This document shows positions 25,102 through 33,858 of a stretch of 45,779 nt of DNA, piece after piece. Each line of letters begins with the position of its first letter. Within the stretch, counting starts at the first letter, position 1. The position numbers and the translations under genes are program-made. The notes beneath the pieces were generated by a model. That model was given only the letters and a program-made list of their open reading frames with translations. It searched no databases and had not been told where the DNA came from. This stretch comes from an uncultured Bacilli bacterium (GTDB taxonomy: Bacteria; Bacillota_I; Bacilli_A; RF39; UBA660), in the NCBI GenBank assembly GCA_910587745.1, contig CAJUNE010000008.1, positions 1 to 45,779 of the forward strand, in the 5' to 3' direction.

Positions 25102-27591
25102 ATGGATAGATTAGAAAAAAATAATATCGTAAAAGAAGTAAGAGATTCCTTTTTAGAATATTCCATGAGTGTTATAGTCGCTCGTGCCTTACCAGACTTA
25201 AGAGATGGTTTGAAACCGGTTCATCGAAGAATATTGTATTCGATGTTTGAGTCAGGTTATACACCAGACAAACCGCATAAAAAAAGTGCGCGTATTGTTG
25301 GTGATGTTATGGGTAAATACCATCCACATGGGGACTCAAGTATTTATGAAGCTATGGTAAGAATGGCTCAAGATTTCAGTTATCGCTATATGTTAGTTGA
25401 TGGCCATGGAAATTTTGGTAATATTGAAGGTTATGGCGCAGCTGCAATGCGTTATACAGAATCAAGACTATCTAAAATATCTCTAGAATTATTAAGAGAT
25501 ATACGTAAAAATACAGTTGATTTTACACCAAACTTTGATGAATCAGAAAGCGAACCATCAATCTTACCATCACGTTTTCCAAATATATTAGTAAATGGAA
25601 CAACTGGTATCGCAGTTGGTATGGCAACTAATATTCCACCACACAATCTTGGTGAAGTAATTGATGGATGTGTTGCTTATATTGATAATCCTGAGATTGA
25701 TACAGTAGGATTAATGCAATATATAAAAGGGCCAGACTTTCCAACAGGTGCTATCATTTTAGGTAATAGTGGTATTAAAAAAGCTTATGAAACAGGCCGT
25801 GGAAGTATTACAATACGTTCCCGTGCTAGAATTGAAGAAAAAAATGGTAAAGAATATATTGTTATAGATGAAGTACCTTATGGAATAAACACTTTAGAAC
25901 TTAAAAATAAAGTCGCCGAATTAGTTCATAATAAGGTATTAGATGGTATCACAGATTATCACGTTGACTTAAAAGAAGGCGTTAAGATAACTATAAGCTT
26001 AAAAAGAGATGCTAATGCTCAAGTAATATTAAATAAATTATATAAGCATACAGCATTCCAAACCACATATGGAATAATCTTCTTAATGCTAGATAATGGT
26101 GTACCTAAGACATTAGGTTTAAAAGACATTATTTCTAAATATATAGATTATCAAAAAGAAATAATAATTAGAAGAACAAAATTTGATTTAGAAAAAGCTG
26201 AGAAAAGAGTACACATCTTAGAAGGATTAAAAATCGCATTAGACCACATTGACGAAGTAATTAAACTAATTAGAGCCTCAAAGTCTGATGATGAAGCTAA
26301 ACAAGGCTTAATGGAGAAATTTGGCCTATCAGAGATTCAATCAGAAGCCATCTTAGAAATGAAGTTAAGAAGATTAACTGGTTTAGAAAGAGATAAGATT
26401 GAAGAAGAGTTAAAAGAATTATTAGCTTTAATCGAAGAATTAAGAAGTATTTTAGCTTCTGAAGAAAAAGTATTAAATATAATCAAAGAAGAATTATTAG
26501 AAATCAAAGACAAATATGCTGATAAACGCCGTACAGATATCGATATGACAGCAATTGAATATATTGAGGATGAATCATTAATACCTGAAGAAAACATTCT
26601 TATCGCGTTAACTAACAAAGGCTATATTAAACGTACCAATAGTGATACATTTAAAGCTCAAAGACGTGGCGGAATGGGTATAAAAGGAATGACAACAAAC
26701 GACGAGGATTATGTAGATCAAATGATTAATTTATCTTCTCACGATTACTTGTTATTCTTTACTAATAAAGGAAAGGTATATCGCTTAAAAGGTTATGAAA
26801 TTCCAGAATTCAACCGTCAATCAAAAGGTTTACCAATAATAAACTTACTTCAAATCGAAAAAGATGAAACAATCAATTCTATGATAAGTGTATCTAATGA
26901 AGAAGCCGCTAAATATCTATTATTTGTAACAAAACAAGGCTTAGTAAAGAAAACAGCAATTAGTGAATTTGAAAACATACGTACGTCAGGAAAAATTAGT
27001 ATTAGTTTAAGACCAAATGACGAATTGATCGCTGTTAAAAAAACAACTGGAGATAATTATATCTTATTAGGTAGTGAATTAGGCCGTATGGTTAAATTTA
27101 AAGAAGATAATATTAGAGCTATGGGTAGAACAGCCAGTGGTGTTAAAGGTATAAATCTTGATGGTAGCAAATGTGTTTGTGCCGAAGTAGTAACAGAAGA
27201 AGATAAAATTTTGTTGGTAACTATTAAAGGATATGGAAAAAAGACATTAGTAAGTGAATTTAGAGAGACAAGTCGTGGCAGTAAAGGTGTTAAAGCTTTA
27301 AATGTAACTGAAAAGAATGGAAACATCGCTTCTGTAAAAGTTGTAGATGAAGATAAAGAGTTAGTAATTATGACTAATACAGGAATTACAATGCGAATGT
27401 CACTAGAACAAATTAATACTTTAGGTCGTGTAACTCAAGGTGTAAGATTAATAAACTTAAAAGACAACCAATATGTTTCTACTATCAGCTTAGTTGAAAA
27501 ACAAGAAGAACTAAATGAAGAGCAAGAAGAAACAGTTGAAGAAAATAATACTACAGAACAACAAGTAAATACAGAAGAAAGTGCTGAATAG
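25102..27591 (+). CDS. gyrA: DNA gyrase subunit A
   Basis: An 829-residue subunit that cuts and rejoins DNA. The winged-helix and tower domains hold the catalytic Tyr at about residue 118 in GAAAMRYTE. The quinolone-resistance region reads HGDSSIYEAMVRMAQ. The C-terminal beta-pinwheel contains the GyrA box QRRGGMG (about 516-522), which marks gyrase and not topoisomerase IV. The last 40 residues are rich in Glu and Gln. It follows gyrB by 11 bases with its own GGAGG. Confidence 0.98.
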   Translation: MDRLEKNNIVKEVRDSFLEYSMSVIVARALPDLRDGLKPVHRRILYSMFESGYTPDKPHKKSARIVGDVMGKYHPHGDSSIYEAMVRMAQDFSYRYMLVDGHGNFGNIEGYGAAAMRYTESRLSKISLELLRDIRKNTVDFTPNFDESESEPSILPSRFPNILVNGTTGIAVGMATNIPPHNLGEVIDGCVAYIDNPEIDTVGLMQYIKGPDFPTGAIILGNSGIKKAYETGRGSITIRSRARIEEKNGKEYIVIDEVPYGINTLELKNKVAELVHNKVLDGITDYHVDLKEGVKITISLKRDANAQVILNKLYKHTAFQTTYGIIFLMLDNGVPKTLGLKDIISKYIDYQKEIIIRRTKFDLEKAEKRVHILEGLKIALDHIDEVIKLIRASKSDDEAKQGLMEKFGLSEIQSEAILEMKLRRLTGLERDKIEEELKELLALIEELRSILASEEKVLNIIKEELLEIKDKYADKRRTDIDMTAIEYIEDESLIPEENILIALTNKGYIKRTNSDTFKAQRRGGMGIKGMTTNDEDYVDQMINLSSHDYLLFFTNKGKVYRLKGYEIPEFNRQSKGLPIINLLQIEKDETINSMISVSNEEAAKYLLFVTKQGLVKKTAISEFENIRTSGKISISLRPNDELIAVKKTTGDNYILLGSELGRMVKFKEDNIRAMGRTASGVKGINLDGSKCVCAEVVTEEDKILLVTIKGYGKKTLVSEFRETSRGSKGVKALNVTEKNGNIASVKVVDEDKELVIMTNTGITMRMSLEQINTLGRVTQGVRLINLKDNQYVSTISLVEKQEELNEEQEETVEENNTTEQQVNTEESAE

Positions 27592-27603
27592 GCACTTTTT
27601 TTA
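27578..27603 (+). terminator. Terminator after gyrA
   Basis: AAAGTGC, a 7-base loop that includes the gyrA stop TAG, GCACTTT and a T-run. Confidence 0.85.
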
Positions 27604-27611
27604 ATACCATT

Positions 27612-27625
27612 ATTTCCTGGGAAAT
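27612..27625. promoter_or_regulatory. Noc-type binding site (one change)
   Basis: ATTTCCTGGGAAAT, one base from the consensus, just after the gyrA terminator. Confidence 0.6.
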
Positions 27626-27640
27626 GATGTCGAAAGAAAA

Positions 27641-27649
27641 TGTGGATAA
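27641..27649 (-). other. DnaA box
   Basis: TGTGGATAA, which is the consensus TTATCCACA on the minus strand, far outside the dnaA-dnaN origin. Confidence 0.6.
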
Positions 27650-27677
27650 CTGTTGAAATATAAGGAAAATAATAAAA

Positions 27678-27693
27678 GGTTTCACGTGAAACA
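27678..27693. other. parS: parS site (one mismatch)
   Basis: GGTTTCACGTGAAACA differs from the ParB/Spo0J site TGTTTCACGTGAAACA only in the first base. Confidence 0.8.
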
Positions 27694-27732
27694 TATATCG
27701 TAAAAAAATTAACCATAATAAATTAAGTTATT

Positions 27733-27758
27733 AACAATGTTTCACGTGAAACATTGTT
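27733..27758. other. parS: parS site within a 26-base perfect palindrome
   Basis: The 16-base core at 27738-27753 is the exact consensus TGTTTCACGTGAAACA. The symmetry extends five more bases on each side (AACAA and TTGTT), so the whole 26 bases are a perfect palindrome. Confidence 0.92.
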
Positions 27759-27979
27759 TTAAAAATATAAAAGACAAAAAAATAATAATAATTCTTGCTA
27801 AAACTCAAATGAAACTTAATTATACCAACAGCTTAGTTAATAAATTAAAAGTTTTAAAATAAAAGGTAGGAATAAATAACAGAAATAGTTTTATTGAAGT
27901 ATCTTTGATTTAAATAAAAGTGATAACACATGTTTAAAATAATTAAAAAGACCTATAAACACTAAAAATATGTGAAAAA

Positions 27980-28005
27980 TTATCCACAATGTTTCACGTG
28001 AAACA
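27980..28005. other. parS: DnaA box directly next to a parS site
   Basis: TTATCCACA (27980-27988) is followed after one base by the exact consensus TGTTTCACGTGAAACA (27990-28005). Confidence 0.92.
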
Positions 28006-28076
28006 TATAAAAGTAAATTATATATATAAAAGTTTACTTAATTTTAAAATAAATAAGATAAAGCTATTAAATACTC

Positions 28077-28105
28077 TTGAAAAAAAATAAAAACTATGAT
28101 AAATT
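28077..28105 (+). promoter_or_regulatory. Promoter of the SRP RNA
   Basis: TTGAAA (28077-28082), 17 bases, TAAATT (28100-28105), which puts the start near 28111. The -10 box is a weak match. Confidence 0.5.
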
Positions 28106-28110
28106 AATTA

Positions 28111-28187
28111 TGTGCAACAAATATATTGTAATCTGGTCAGGACAGGAATGTAGCAGCCACGTCAATCCCTATTTGTGTGCACTTTTT
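28111..28187 (+). ncRNA. ffs: Signal recognition particle RNA (small bacterial type)
   Basis: The conserved SRP RNA apical domain GGTCAGGACAGGAATGTAGC followed by AGCC is present, which contains the GGAA-type tetraloop and symmetric loop bound by Ffh. The ends pair (TGTGCAACAAATA with TATTTGTGTGCA). A T-run at 28182-28187 terminates it. At about 75 bases it is the short 4.5S-like form and lacks the Alu domain of the long Bacillus version. Its place before tadA and dnaX is the known arrangement in this phylum. Confidence 0.92.
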
Positions 28188-28204
28188 TATTGGAGTGAAA
28201 TAAA

Positions 28205-28627
28205 ATGGAAGAAAAGTATTATAATTTATTATTAAAATTAGCTAAAAAAGCCCAAAAGAAAAATGAAGTTCCAATAAGTGCGATTATTGTTAAAGATAAT
28301 AAAGTAATTGCCAGCGCTTATAATAGAAGAAATAAAAGTAAATATATACTAGACCATGCAGAAATGTTAGTAATTAAGAAAGCTAGTAGAAAATTAAAAG
28401 ATTGGCGTTTAAATTCGTGTGATCTTTATGTCACTTTAAAGCCTTGTTCTATATGTGAAAATGCAATAAAACAATCTCGCATAAAAAATGTGTATTATTT
28501 ACTAGATAAACCAGAAGAAAAAAAAGAATATTACAAAACAAATATAGCTAAAGCAAACATACGTATGCAGCAAGAAGAATATTCAAAGATTTTAAAAGGA
28601 TTTTTTGCAAAGAAAAGAGACAAATAA
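28205..28627 (+). CDS. tadA: tRNA-adenosine deaminase TadA
   Basis: A 140-residue deaminase that converts A34 to inosine in tRNA-Arg(ACG). The zinc site is seen as HAE (His51, Glu53) and PCSIC (Cys81, Cys84). Family context LKPCSICENAI and the usual length support this. The proton-shuttle Glu is in HAE. It lies right after the SRP RNA and before dnaX, the order known in Bacillus. A GGAGTG ribosome site is present. A Lys-rich C-terminal tail is a little longer than usual. Confidence 0.92.
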   Translation: MEEKYYNLLLKLAKKAQKKNEVPISAIIVKDNKVIASAYNRRNKSKYILDHAEMLVIKKASRKLKDWRLNSCDLYVTLKPCSICENAIKQSRIKNVYYLLDKPEEKKEYYKTNIAKANIRMQQEEYSKILKGFFAKKRDK

Positions 28628-28661
28628 TAATAAATATGATATAATTAAATAGGTGAGAAAA

Positions 28662-30329
28662 ATGGATTACAAAGTACTTTATCGTAAATATAGACCAGAT
28701 GATTTTTCAAGTATAATAGGCCAAGATTACATGGTATCCATTTTAAAGAATTCTATTCAAAAAGACCGCATATCTCATGCTTATATATTTTCGGGCCCTA
28801 GAGGAACAGGTAAAACTAGCACTGCTAAAGTATTTGCTAAAGCAATAAACTGTTTAAATCCTAGTGAAAATGGTCCTTGCAATGAATGTGAAAATTGTAT
28901 TCATTTCAAAGAAAATGCTGATATTATCGAGATTGATGCAGCATCTAATAATGGAGTAGATGAAATAAGAGAAATTATTAACAATATCAAATTAGCGCCT
29001 TCTTATTCAAAATATAAAGTATATATCATTGACGAGGTACATATGTTAAGTACCAGTGCCTTTAATGCTTTGCTTTTAACTTTAGAGGAGCCACCAAAAC
29101 ATATTGTATTTATACTAGCTACTACTAATATAGAAGCTGTACCAATAACTATTCTTTCCAGATGTCAACGATTTGATTTTCATAAAATAAGTACGGAAAA
29201 TATCAAGAATAGACTAGATTATGTAATTAAAGAAGAAAATATAGCTATTGATGATGAAGCTATTGAAGAAATCGCATATATAAGTGATGGTGGATTAAGA
29301 GATGCACTGAGTATACTAGACCAATTATCAAGTAATAGTTCAAATATCACAATTAATGAAGTTATTGCTCACTTTGGTTCTATTTCCAAAAAACAAATAA
29401 GTGATTTGTTTGAATGTATTAAGAATAATAATGTTAATAAGTTTATTGATATGATGCAAAAATTAAAAGATTTAGCAGTTGACTATAAGCTTTTAATAAA
29501 AAAACTACTTGAAAGAATTGAAGAAGAAGCAATCGCTTCCAGAAAAAATAATGATTATAGAGGCTTTAGTTATCAAACAATCAAAGAAATGGCATTTGAA
29601 TTAGCTAGTATATCCAACTACGTCAATATAAATATCGATCCATATATGTTAATTGAGATTACTTTATTAAAATACTTTAAAAACAATAGTAATAGTATAA
29701 GTGATAAAAAAGAAAACTTAGAAGAAATAAAAAATATAACAAAAGAAGATAAGAAAAACACAAAAGATACCAAAGAACAACAAACAGAACCAGATAAAAT
29801 TATTTCCCAGGAAATAAAAAGTGAAGTATCAAGCAATAATATAGTAACAAAAACTCATAAAATAAATGAAGAAATTATAAAAATAAGAATAAATAATTGT
29901 TTTGTAAATGCTAAAAAAGAATATTTACAAGAAATCAAAGACAATTGGAGTTCTTTTACAAGAGAGTTAGAGGATAAAACATTACTAAGTTTAGTAATAG
30001 ATAGTAATGTAGTCGCAGCCAGTGATAAAGTTGCAATTATAACCAATTTTATAGAAGGAACTGTAAATTTAATAAATGAAAATTTAGATGAAATAATTTC
30101 TGAATATAATAAGAAATACAATAAAGATTACAAGTTTATTGCAATTACTGACGAAAAATGGAATAAAGAAAGAGAAATTTATATCCAAAACATCAGAAAT
30201 AAACATCAATATGAATATCTAGACGAACCTACACCAGAAAAAGAAGAAATAGAACCAAAAGAAAATAGCAAAAAAATAGAAGAAGTAGCTTTAGATATTT
30301 TTGATAAAGATAAAATAGAAATAGAATAG
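28662..30329 (+). CDS. dnaX: DNA polymerase III gamma/tau subunit
   Basis: A 555-residue clamp-loader ATPase. Walker A GPRGTGKTST (about 42-51), zinc-module cysteines (CLNPSENGPCNECENC), Walker B YIIDEVHML and sensor 1 LATTN are visible. Domain III follows, and then an acidic, variable tau tail (about 360-555). ATG 28662 with AGGTGA upstream is preferred over GTG 28653. I see no run that would suggest programmed frameshifting. Bases 29802-29815 contain a Noc-type palindrome. Confidence 0.96.
   Translation: MDYKVLYRKYRPDDFSSIIGQDYMVSILKNSIQKDRISHAYIFSGPRGTGKTSTAKVFAKAINCLNPSENGPCNECENCIHFKENADIIEIDAASNNGVDEIREIINNIKLAPSYSKYKVYIIDEVHMLSTSAFNALLLTLEEPPKHIVFILATTNIEAVPITILSRCQRFDFHKISTENIKNRLDYVIKEENIAIDDEAIEEIAYISDGGLRDALSILDQLSSNSSNITINEVIAHFGSISKKQISDLFECIKNNNVNKFIDMMQKLKDLAVDYKLLIKKLLERIEEEAIASRKNNDYRGFSYQTIKEMAFELASISNYVNINIDPYMLIEITLLKYFKNNSNSISDKKENLEEIKNITKEDKKNTKDTKEQQTEPDKIISQEIKSEVSSNNIVTKTHKINEEIIKIRINNCFVNAKKEYLQEIKDNWSSFTRELEDKTLLSLVIDSNVVAASDKVAIITNFIEGTVNLINENLDEIISEYNKKYNKDYKFIAITDEKWNKEREIYIQNIRNKHQYEYLDEPTPEKEEIEPKENSKKIEEVALDIFDKDKIEIE
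29802..29815. promoter_or_regulatory. Noc-type binding site (one change)
   Basis: ATTTCCCAGGAAAT inside dnaX, in the codons of the variable tau tail. Confidence 0.6.
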
Positions 30330-30346
30330 GAAAGAAGGAAAAAAAT

Positions 30347-30643
30347 ATGAATATGCAAAATTTAATGGCGCAAGCTCAAAAAATGCAAAGAGACATTACA
30401 AAAAAGAAAGAGGAAATTGACAATAGCACATTTGAAGGAGATTCAGAATGGGTTAAAGTAGAGATTAATGGTAAAAAAGAACTACAAAAAATCAAAATAA
30501 CATTTGAAGGCCCAATTGAAGATGACGATAAAGAAGTATTAGAAGATATGATAAAAATCGCCTTTAACAAAGCTATTGCTGCTGTAGATAAAGAAACAGA
30601 AGAAAAAATGGGTTCTTTAGGTGGCCTAGGTGGCTTATTCTAA
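30347..30643 (+). CDS. ybaB: YbaB/EbfC nucleoid-associated protein
   Basis: A 98-residue DNA-binding protein. MNMQNLMAQAQKMQRDITKK is the typical N-terminal helix, and a glycine-rich C-terminus ending GSLGGLGGLF is present. It lies between dnaX and recR, as in nearly all bacteria. Its stop codon overlaps the recR start in TAATG. It is believed to shape DNA or help recombination; its exact role is not known. Confidence 0.95.
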   Translation: MNMQNLMAQAQKMQRDITKKKEEIDNSTFEGDSEWVKVEINGKKELQKIKITFEGPIEDDDKEVLEDMIKIAFNKAIAAVDKETEEKMGSLGGLGGLF

Positions 30644-31245
30644 TGAAATATCCTGCTGATTTAGAGCGTTTAATTAGCTATTACAAAAAATTACCAGGAA
30701 TAGGAGAAAGAAGCGCTGAGCGATTAGCTATCGCAACCCTAGAGTTTAAAGATGAAGAAATCAAAGAATTTAGTGAAACGCTAATTAATGCCAAAGAAAA
30801 ATTAGGAAGATGCACAATATGTGGGCATATAACAGATGAAGAAAAATGTCAAATATGTTTAGATGAAGAAAGAAACAAAAACATTATTTGTGTAATAGAA
30901 GATTACAAAAGTGTATTTTCATTTGAAAAATCAGGCAAATTTAATGGTACATATCATGTATTAAATGGTTTAATATCCCCAATTGATGATATTGGCCCTG
31001 AAGATATTAATATATCGACATTAATAAATCGTGTAGAAAATCTTGATAAACCAGAATTAATTTTAGCATTAAAACCAACTATTGAAGGAGAAGCAACAAC
31101 ATTATACATAAAAAAAATATTAGAAAATAAAGATGTTACTATATCAAGATTATCATATGGTATCCCTATTGGCGCAGAAATAGATTATTTAGATAACGTT
31201 ACGTTAGAAAAGGCTCTAGAAGACCGAAAGAAAATATCAGAATAA
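30643..31245 (+). CDS. recR: Recombination protein RecR
   Basis: A 200-residue partner of RecF and RecO. A helix-hairpin-helix motif comes first (LPGIGERSAERLAI, about 17-30), then a zinc finger with Cys57, Cys60, Cys69 and Cys72, and a Toprim domain (ICVIEDYKSVFSFEKSG). The last residues hold the conserved SRLSYGIPIGAEIDYLD. Start overlaps ybaB by one base. Length is the family norm. Confidence 0.97.
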   Translation: MKYPADLERLISYYKKLPGIGERSAERLAIATLEFKDEEIKEFSETLINAKEKLGRCTICGHITDEEKCQICLDEERNKNIICVIEDYKSVFSFEKSGKFNGTYHVLNGLISPIDDIGPEDINISTLINRVENLDKPELILALKPTIEGEATTLYIKKILENKDVTISRLSYGIPIGAEIDYLDNVTLEKALEDRKKISE

Positions 31246-31284
31246 AAAACCAATATAAATCATATATTTAAGTGTGATGAACTT

Positions 31285-31470
31285 ATGATAAATAAAATAA
31301 TTAAATTGATAAGAAAATTATGTATGGCATTTGTAATGTTATATGGTTTAAATTTAATATTATCCGCTGCCAATATATTTATTCCTATAAACTTAGTAAC
31401 ATTAATACTAGTTACGTTTTTAGGTAGTCCAGGAATATTAGGATTAGTCGCAACATATTTTCTTATTTAA
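31285..31470 (+). CDS. bofA: Pro-sigma-K processing inhibitor BofA
   Basis: A 61-residue membrane protein with two hydrophobic segments (about 10-30 and 35-60). The second carries PINLVTLILVTFLGSPGILG, matching the conserved BofA core (IPINxxTxxxxxxLGxPG). In spore formers BofA keeps the SpoIVFB protease inactive until the forespore signals, delaying sigma-K. The place after recR is as in Bacillus, where a small yaaL lies between; here yaaL is absent. The ribosome site is poor. Confidence 0.82.
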   Translation: MINKIIKLIRKLCMAFVMLYGLNLILSAANIFIPINLVTLILVTFLGSPGILGLVATYFLI

Positions 31471-31486
31471 TATTTAGGAGGTTAAG

Positions 31487-32350
31487 ATGTTTGAAAATCC
31501 TATATTAAATGAATTAGTAAAAAGATATCGTGAGAAGAAATTAGCTCACGCTTATTTAATTGAAACAAATAATTATGATAAGGCATTACAAGACTTAAAA
31601 GAATTTATAAAAATTATAAATTGTCCTGAGGAATATGAAGAAAAATGTGAAAAGTGTAATTTATGTAATTTAATAAATAAAGATAATTTACCAAGCATAA
31701 AGATAATAGAACCAGATGGAGCGAGCATCAAAAAAGTTCAAATGGAGGAGTTAAAAGAAGCTTTTTCCACTAAACCAGTTTATAGTAGATATAATACTTA
31801 TATCATAATGAATGCTGAGAAATTAAATAGTAGTAGTGCTAATTCTATGTTAAAGTTTATTGAAGAACCAACAGATGGGATAATCGGATTTTTTATAACT
31901 AACAACAAAGATGTTATGATTGAAACAATAAAAAGCAGATGTCAATCTCTAATTTTAAAATATGAAAATAAAAATATAGTAGAAAGTTTAGGCATAAATG
32001 TTGAAGATTATAATAAATATCTTGAAATTATTCCTGGATATTTAAAAAAAATAGAGAGTAAAGAATTAATAAACAACAAAAATGAACTTTTAACAATATA
32101 TCCTGAAAGAAAAGATATAGCTAACATATTTCAGATAATATTCAGCATATACTATGAAAACTTTTTAAAAATAAATAATAAAGAATACAACCAAAATATA
32201 GCCAGTATTTATGAAATTAAGGAACAAAGTGCAAATTTAATTAAAAAATTAAATATTATTATGGGGATTATACAAAATTTGAGTTATAATGTAAGTATTG
32301 AGCAAGCATTAGATAAATTTGTAATAGAAATGAGAGATAGTAATGGATAA
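31487..32350 (+). CDS. holB: DNA polymerase III delta-prime subunit
   Basis: A 287-residue AAA+ clamp-loader subunit without a working Walker A. Conserved parts are LAHAYLIETNN, a zinc module (CEKCNLCNLI), YIIMNAEKLNSSSANSMLKF (the Walker-B-like and central helix) and SRCQSLI (SRC motif). GGAGGT lies just before the ATG. It overlaps the next gene by 8 bases, indicating coupled translation with the RicT homologue, as in Bacillus. Confidence 0.9.
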   Translation: MFENPILNELVKRYREKKLAHAYLIETNNYDKALQDLKEFIKIINCPEEYEEKCEKCNLCNLINKDNLPSIKIIEPDGASIKKVQMEELKEAFSTKPVYSRYNTYIIMNAEKLNSSSANSMLKFIEEPTDGIIGFFITNNKDVMIETIKSRCQSLILKYENKNIVESLGINVEDYNKYLEIIPGYLKKIESKELINNKNELLTIYPERKDIANIFQIIFSIYYENFLKINNKEYNQNIASIYEIKEQSANLIKKLNIIMGIIQNLSYNVSIEQALDKFVIEMRDSNG

Positions 32351-33143
32351 GTATTATATATATGGTGTTAATTTCAAAGATAATGGTAAGATATACAATT
32401 TTAAAAGCAAAGTAAAATGCCCAATAAATGTCACTGTAATAACTGAAACAGAAAAAGGCGAGCAATTTGGTAGAGTTGTATCTTACATAAAAGACAGCAA
32501 TATTAAAAATTATGAAGAATTAAAAGACATATTACGTATATCCACTAAAAACGATTATGAAACCTATTTAAAAAATCTTCGAGATGCAGAAAGTGCCCTA
32601 AAAGAGTCTAGAGAGATAGTAAAAGAACTAGGACTTGATATGAAAATAATAAATGCTACTTATACATTTGATAGAAAACAACTTATTTTTAACTTTCTAG
32701 CTGATGAAAGAGTAGATTTTAGAGAATTAGCCAAAAGATTAGCTAGTGTTTATCGAACTAGAATAGAACTTCGTCAAATTGGAGCGCGTGATAAAGCGCG
32801 TGAAATAGGTGGTGTTGGTTCATGTGGCGAGAAAATATGTTGTGCTAAATTTTTAAATCACATTGAATCTGTTTCCATGAATATGGCTAAAAATCAAGGT
32901 TTAGCTTTAAATCCAGCGAAAATCAATGGTTTATGTGGCAGATTACTATGTTGTTTAACATATGAAGATGAGGAATATCTAGCTTGTAATAAAGGAATGC
33001 CAGACATTGGCGAATATATTGAAACAGAAAAGGGCAAAGGACCAGTAATAAGTAAAGACGTTTTAAATAGAAGTTATAAAGTATTGGTAAATAATGAAAA
33101 AATAGACATATCATTAGGTGATTGCAATGGTTGTACTAAATGA
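32343..33143 (+). CDS. ricT: PSP1-domain protein RicT (YaaT)
   Basis: A 266-residue protein of the PSP1 family. The core contains CGEKICCAKFLNHIESVSMN and LCGRLLCCLTYED, whose cysteines hold iron-sulphur clusters in Bacillus RicT. RicT with RicA and RicF activates RNase Y mRNA processing and affects the sporulation phosphorelay and competence. Here it sits between holB and trmN6, the typical order. It ends in TGA, one proof that TGA is a stop in this genome. Confidence 0.92.
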   Translation: MDKYYIYGVNFKDNGKIYNFKSKVKCPINVTVITETEKGEQFGRVVSYIKDSNIKNYEELKDILRISTKNDYETYLKNLRDAESALKESREIVKELGLDMKIINATYTFDRKQLIFNFLADERVDFRELAKRLASVYRTRIELRQIGARDKAREIGGVGSCGEKICCAKFLNHIESVSMNMAKNQGLALNPAKINGLCGRLLCCLTYEDEEYLACNKGMPDIGEYIETEKGKGPVISKDVLNRSYKVLVNNEKIDISLGDCNGCTK

Positions 33144-33858
33144 TTTATATGATTATGGTTTAAAAATATATCAAGATTCTGAGAAGTTTAAGTTTTCCTT
33201 AGACTCTCTTTTACTTGCAGAATTTATTGATGTAAAAAAAGATGATAACAAAATCATTGATTTTTGCAGTGGTAATGCACCTTTACCATTAATTATATCA
33301 AAAAGATATGATAAAGAAGTAATAGGAATAGAGATTCAAAAAGAAATATATGATTTAGCCAATAAAAGCATCGAGTATAATAAATTAGAAAACAAAATAA
33401 AAATGTTAAACATAAATGTTTTAGAAGCTAAAAATCATTTTGCAAGAAATAGTATTGATATAATTACATGTAATCCTCCATTTTTCAAAGTGGATAACAC
33501 ATCACTTACTAACACTATAAAAGAAGTAGCAATAGCCAGACACGAAATTACAATAACACTAAAAGAGATAATCGAAAATGCCAGTATATTATTAAAAGAT
33601 AATGGCAAATTTTATATGGTTCATAGGCCTGAGAGATTAGAAGAAATAATAAATATAGCAAGTGCCAACAACTTAAATGTAAAAGAGATAAAATTTATTT
33701 CCTCTGCGTTAGAAGAATATGCTATAATGGTATTGCTGAAATTCGTGAAAAACGCCAGAATAGGTGTTAAAGTTTCCAATGATATTGTATCAAGAAATAT
33801 CAAAACATATCAAAATATTTTTAAAGAATCCCAAGTAAAAAAGAAGGTGACAAAGTGA
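33127..33858 (+). CDS. trmN6: tRNA1(Val) adenine-37 N6-methyltransferase
   Basis: A 243-residue SAM-dependent methyltransferase of the TrmN6/YabB family. Motif I is IIDFCSGNAPLPL (about 41-53) and motif IV is ITCNPPFFKV (about 115-124), the NPPF signature of RNA and protein methylases acting on amino groups. SLDSLLLAEF is conserved in TrmN6. I start at ATG 33127 because AGGTGA lies 5 bases upstream; it overlaps ricT by 17 bases. The stop TGA overlaps the GTG start of pth. Confidence 0.87.
   Translation: MVVLNDLYDYGLKIYQDSEKFKFSLDSLLLAEFIDVKKDDNKIIDFCSGNAPLPLIISKRYDKEVIGIEIQKEIYDLANKSIEYNKLENKIKMLNINVLEAKNHFARNSIDIITCNPPFFKVDNTSLTNTIKEVAIARHEITITLKEIIENASILLKDNGKFYMVHRPERLEEIINIASANNLNVKEIKFISSALEEYAIMVLLKFVKNARIGVKVSNDIVSRNIKTYQNIFKESQVKKKVTK

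Larger units (their letters stand above)
27604..28076. other. parS / DnaA-box / Noc-site gap
   Basis: A 470-base non-coding stretch between gyrA and the SRP RNA. It contains one Noc-type palindrome, two consensus DnaA boxes and three parS sites. No open frame is convincing. Site coordinates are listed separately. The rest is A/T-rich with no structure I can name. Confidence 0.75.
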
